Origin: Terrihalobacillus insolitus
GTDB taxonomy: Bacteria > Bacillota > Bacilli > Bacillales > Amphibacillaceae
Assembly: GCF_028416575.1 (NCBI RefSeq)
Contig: NZ_JAMQKB010000019.1
Coordinates: 1-56,681, forward strand
Length of the DNA stretch: 56,681 nucleotides
Direction of reading: 5' to 3'
Each line of letters opens with the position of its first letter. Positions within the stretch are counted from its first letter, which is position 1. Under the pieces are notes generated by a model. The model saw only the letters and a list, made by a program, of their open reading frames with translations, did not search any database and was not told the origin of the DNA. The translations under genes and the position numbers were made by a program. Shown piece by piece: positions 53,725 to 56,681 of this stretch.

Positions 53725-56323
53725 GTTTTAGCACCCTGTGATTTTAGGTATTAATGAGACCTTGCTGCATTGTTTAAGCCGCTGGAATAAGTTTTAGCAC
53801 CCTGTGATTTTAGGTATTAATGAGACAATGAGGAATTACAGCAGGAGAATAATCAGGTTTTAGCACCCTGTGATTTTAGGTATTAATGAGACTTAGCATT
53901 TTGACGATAAATGTAATAACAGGTTTTAGCACCCTGTGATTTTAGGTATTAATGAGACTGTAGGGAATTTGACAAATGACAATCCGATGTTTTAGCACCC
54001 TGTGATTTTAGGTATTAATGAGACTGGAACTGGCTTTTAAAAAGACGCAATTAAGTTTTAGCACCCTGTGATTTTAGGTATTAATGAGACAAATGTTTGC
54101 AAAAGGTAAGGTCCAGGCAGGTTTTAGCACCCTGTGATTTTAGGTATTAATGAGACCATAAAGAGATTTTCTTCTTTTTTTTACTGTTTTAGCACCCTGT
54201 GATTTTAGGTATTAATGAGACCGAGAAGTTGCAAAAGAAAAAGGATTGGAAGTTTTAGCACCCTGTGATTTTAGGTATTAATGAGACCACAAGCTACCAT
54301 AGACCTTGTACCACAGGGTTTTAGCACCCTGTGATTTTAGGTATTAATGAGACTGAACAAGATCGATTACGTCAAGAATGGCGTTTTAGCACCCTGTGAT
54401 TTTAGGTATTAATGAGACAATAGTTAGAGTCTGTATGACTTGTATTATGTTTTAGCACCCTGTGATTTTAGGTATTAATGAGACTTCTTCGCTAACATTA
54501 ACCACTCTTCTTCAGTTTTAGCACCCTGTGATTTTAGGTATTAATGAGACCTGATAATTACATACCTTATCATTTACATAGTTTTAGCACCCTGTGATTT
54601 TAGGTATTAATGAGACGAACTTAGTAACGGATAGTCGTGATGTAGGTTTTAGCACCCTGTGATTTTAGGTATTAATGAGACATTGGCAAAGTCGATACAA
54701 AAATATAGCAGGTTTTAGCACCCTGTGATTTTAGGTATTAATGAGACGTGCCTTTGCTATCCCTGCCGCAGAAGCCAGTTTTAGCACCCTGTGATTTTAG
54801 GTATTAATGAGACCCATCATGGATGAACACGGTTTTGAAATGGGTTTTAGCACCCTGTGATTTTAGGTATTAATGAGACTCGCCTGTTACTATAACGATG
54901 TTTCACTATGTTTTAGCACCCTGTGATTTTAGGTATTAATGAGACCAAACGGTGATACGGTAACAACTGCTATCAGTTTTAGCACCCTGTGATTTTAGGT
55001 ATTAATGAGACACAAATTTACCGGTGCCAAATTCGATGTATGTTTTAGCACCCTGTGATTTTAGGTATTAATGAGACTAGAAGAGGAACTTTTAGAATTA
55101 TTGCCAGGTTTTAGCACCCTGTGATTTTAGGTATTAATGAGACTAGCGTGTGGGCCTACTGAAGTTGCTTTTGGTTTTAGCACCCTGTGATTTTAGGTAT
55201 TAATGAGACCTACATATAATCCTACCGTTTCCCATTTTTGTTTTAGCACCCTGTGATTTTAGGTATTAATGAGACAGGATGATAAGCCTAAGTCAAAGTT
55301 TGAAGTTTTAGCACCCTGTGATTTTAGGTATTAATGAGACTCCGCATCTCCCGAACCGCCCGAACTGATGGTTTTAGCACCCTGTGATTTTAGGTATTAA
55401 TGAGACTCTTGGTTGGAGCCAAACGGTGTCAAATGGGTTTTAGCACCCTGTGATTTTAGGTATTAATGAGACGAGTTTCAAGATGAACAAATTTGTGGTC
55501 ACGTTTTAGCACCCTGTGATTTTAGGTATTAATGAGACTATCATAAGTCACTTCAAGCATTCGTTGTTGTTTTAGCACCCTGTGATTTTAGGTATTAATG
55601 AGACAATACAAGTGCGGACACAACTAACGTTGGCGTTTTAGCACCCTGTGATTTTAGGTATTAATGAGACATCGATTAACTTTGGCGCATAATATTTATA
55701 GTTTTAGCACCCTGTGATTTTAGGTATTAATGAGACTAAAAATGCATAACGATCGAGTCTCAATTGGTTTTAGCACCCTGTGATTTTAGGTATTAATGAG
55801 ACTTTGCCTTGCTTTTTAATCATGTCTACATAGTTTTAGCACCCTGTGATTTTAGGTATTAATGAGACCTACAATCGTACTGATTATCTTTCTTCGTGGT
55901 TTTAGCACCCTGTGATTTTAGGTATTAATGAGACTGTATTGTAATTTCTTGAATCCATGTCGCTGTTTTAGCACCCTGTGATTTTAGGTATTAATGAGAC
56001 ATTATTATTTGAAACCACATCTCAACACAAGTTTTAGCACCCTGTGATTTTAGGTATTAATGAGACCAGATAACATAGTGATTGACGCACTCAAAGGTTT
56101 TAGCACCCTGTGATTTTAGGTATTAATGAGACTGTAGCGGTTCTTGAAGAAGAAGGCAATCGGTTTTAGCACCCTGTGATTTTAGGTATTAATGAGACAA
56201 CAGAAAAAAGATAAGAAAACGACTCCAGGTTTTAGCACCCTGTGATTTTAGGTATTAATGAGACCCCATTATCTTATAGAGAAATTCCCACACCGTTTTA
56301 GCACCCTGTGATTTTAGGTATTA
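53725..56323 (+). CRISPR. Type II-A CRISPR array, 40 repeats and 39 spacers
   Basis: The 36-bp repeat begins GTTTTAGCACCC and ends TATTAATGAGAC. I placed 39 complete copies, which looked identical by eye, plus a terminal copy at 56295-56323 cut after 29 bases. Spacers are 30 nt except four of 29 nt (starting at 54157, 54354, 54617 and 55276), summing exactly to the array length. The degenerate last repeat and the leader-like sequence at 53709-53724 place the leader next to csn2, so the newest spacers are at the left. All spacers appear different. Their targets are unknown. Confidence 0.99.
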
Positions 56324-56353
56324 TGTCCGCAGTCTGGTTCAGTGTCGGTTCAA

Positions 56354-56410
56354 ATGCCAGTGGCAATGACGTGGCTGCCCATTGTTAGGCACACACAATG
56401 CCACTGGCTA
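56354..56410. other. Inverted repeat beyond the array
   Basis: GCCAGTGGCA and TGCCACTGGC, perfect 10-bp arms with a loop of about 33 nt, begin 30 bp after the truncated last repeat. It could be an IS end or an RNA hairpin. Confidence 0.45.
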
Positions 56411-56611
56411 TAAACAATAGTCAATATGTTGTCGGGATTTTACGATAAACTTCTAAAGGTCTACCTCAATACCTTATCTAGCTAATATCTTTTTCATTTC
56501 GTTGTTTTCAGTTTGTAATTATTTCCTCTTTATTAATAATCTCTCGAGATCTTCCGTTCGTTTTTCCTTGCTCTCGTAATAATCTATTTCGTCCGTGTTT
56601 ATACTATTGTA

Positions 56612-56643
56612 AAGGGATGAAAAACTTTACTTTTTCATCCCTT
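56612..56643. terminator. Strong hairpin terminator, probably bidirectional
   Basis: AAGGGATGAAAAA (56612-56624) pairs with TTTTTCATCCCTT (56631-56643), a 13-bp stem with a 6-nt loop. No gene is supported between the array and the window end. Confidence 0.7.
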
Positions 56644-56681
56644 GGCTTGTGTGTTTTATTCATTTTTATATAACTATCTTA

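Noticed and set aside
53725..56323. Leader on the right-hand side of the array
   Set aside because: The right-most repeat is truncated and the left border carries the promoter and a leader-anchor-like motif. Polarity is therefore left to right.
1..56681. tRNA, rRNA or phage structural genes
   Set aside because: No cloverleaf, rRNA core or capsid/tail sequence was recognised anywhere in the window.

Overview
The window is chromosomal DNA of a low-GC, endospore-forming Gram-positive bacterium of the Bacillaceae. It is probably a salt-tolerant genus close to Oceanobacillus, Virgibacillus or Gracilibacillus. The evidence is an ectABC ectoine operon, strong AGGAGG ribosome sites, frequent TTG/GTG starts, tiny YjcZ-type spore proteins, a trehalose operon and a Bacillus-type formate dehydrogenase with a DUF1641 partner. 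The sequence does not allow a species call.

Layout. 0-3.4 kb: a truncated amino-acid-binding lipoprotein and the ect operon on the minus strand. 3.5-13.4 kb: core metabolism and transport (BASS transporter, MFS, trehalose IIA-treA-treR, threonine aldolase, PanE-like reductase), with remnants of a catalase and other decayed genes. 13.4-22.9 kb: an accessory island of small genes (VOC/glyoxalase, DUF3990 with a partner, DUF5412, lipoprotein, GrpB, retropepsin-like protease), many of them broken. These are separated by copies of one short repeat with an ACTTAAACTAACGGG core, and the island is bordered by two inverted copies of another repeat. 23-41 kb: alcohol dehydrogenase, formate dehydrogenase, transporters, a cell-wall amidase, four YjcZ-like spore peptides, Dus, DJ-1 and DUF456 genes. 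41-46 kb: mtnU and mtnE (methionine salvage) with a frameshifted ISLre2-type element between them, then ddl. 46.4-47.9 kb: a second IS with a nonsense mutation.

48-56.3 kb: a complete type II-A CRISPR-Cas locus in the order tracrRNA, cas9, cas1, cas2, long csn2, array. Cas9 has 1056 residues and resembles Staphylococcus aureus Cas9 along its whole length, with all nuclease residues present. The array has 40 repeats (the last one truncated) and 39 spacers. Two features stand out. The tracrRNA anti-repeat is split by a perfect 20-nt hairpin insertion, and the predicted transcription start falls on the first anti-repeat base. A strong promoter for the array lies inside the 3' end of csn2, leaving only 16 bp between the csn2 stop codon and the first repeat.

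No tRNA, rRNA or known riboswitch was recognised. Functions come from recognisable family motifs read by eye. No database search was run.
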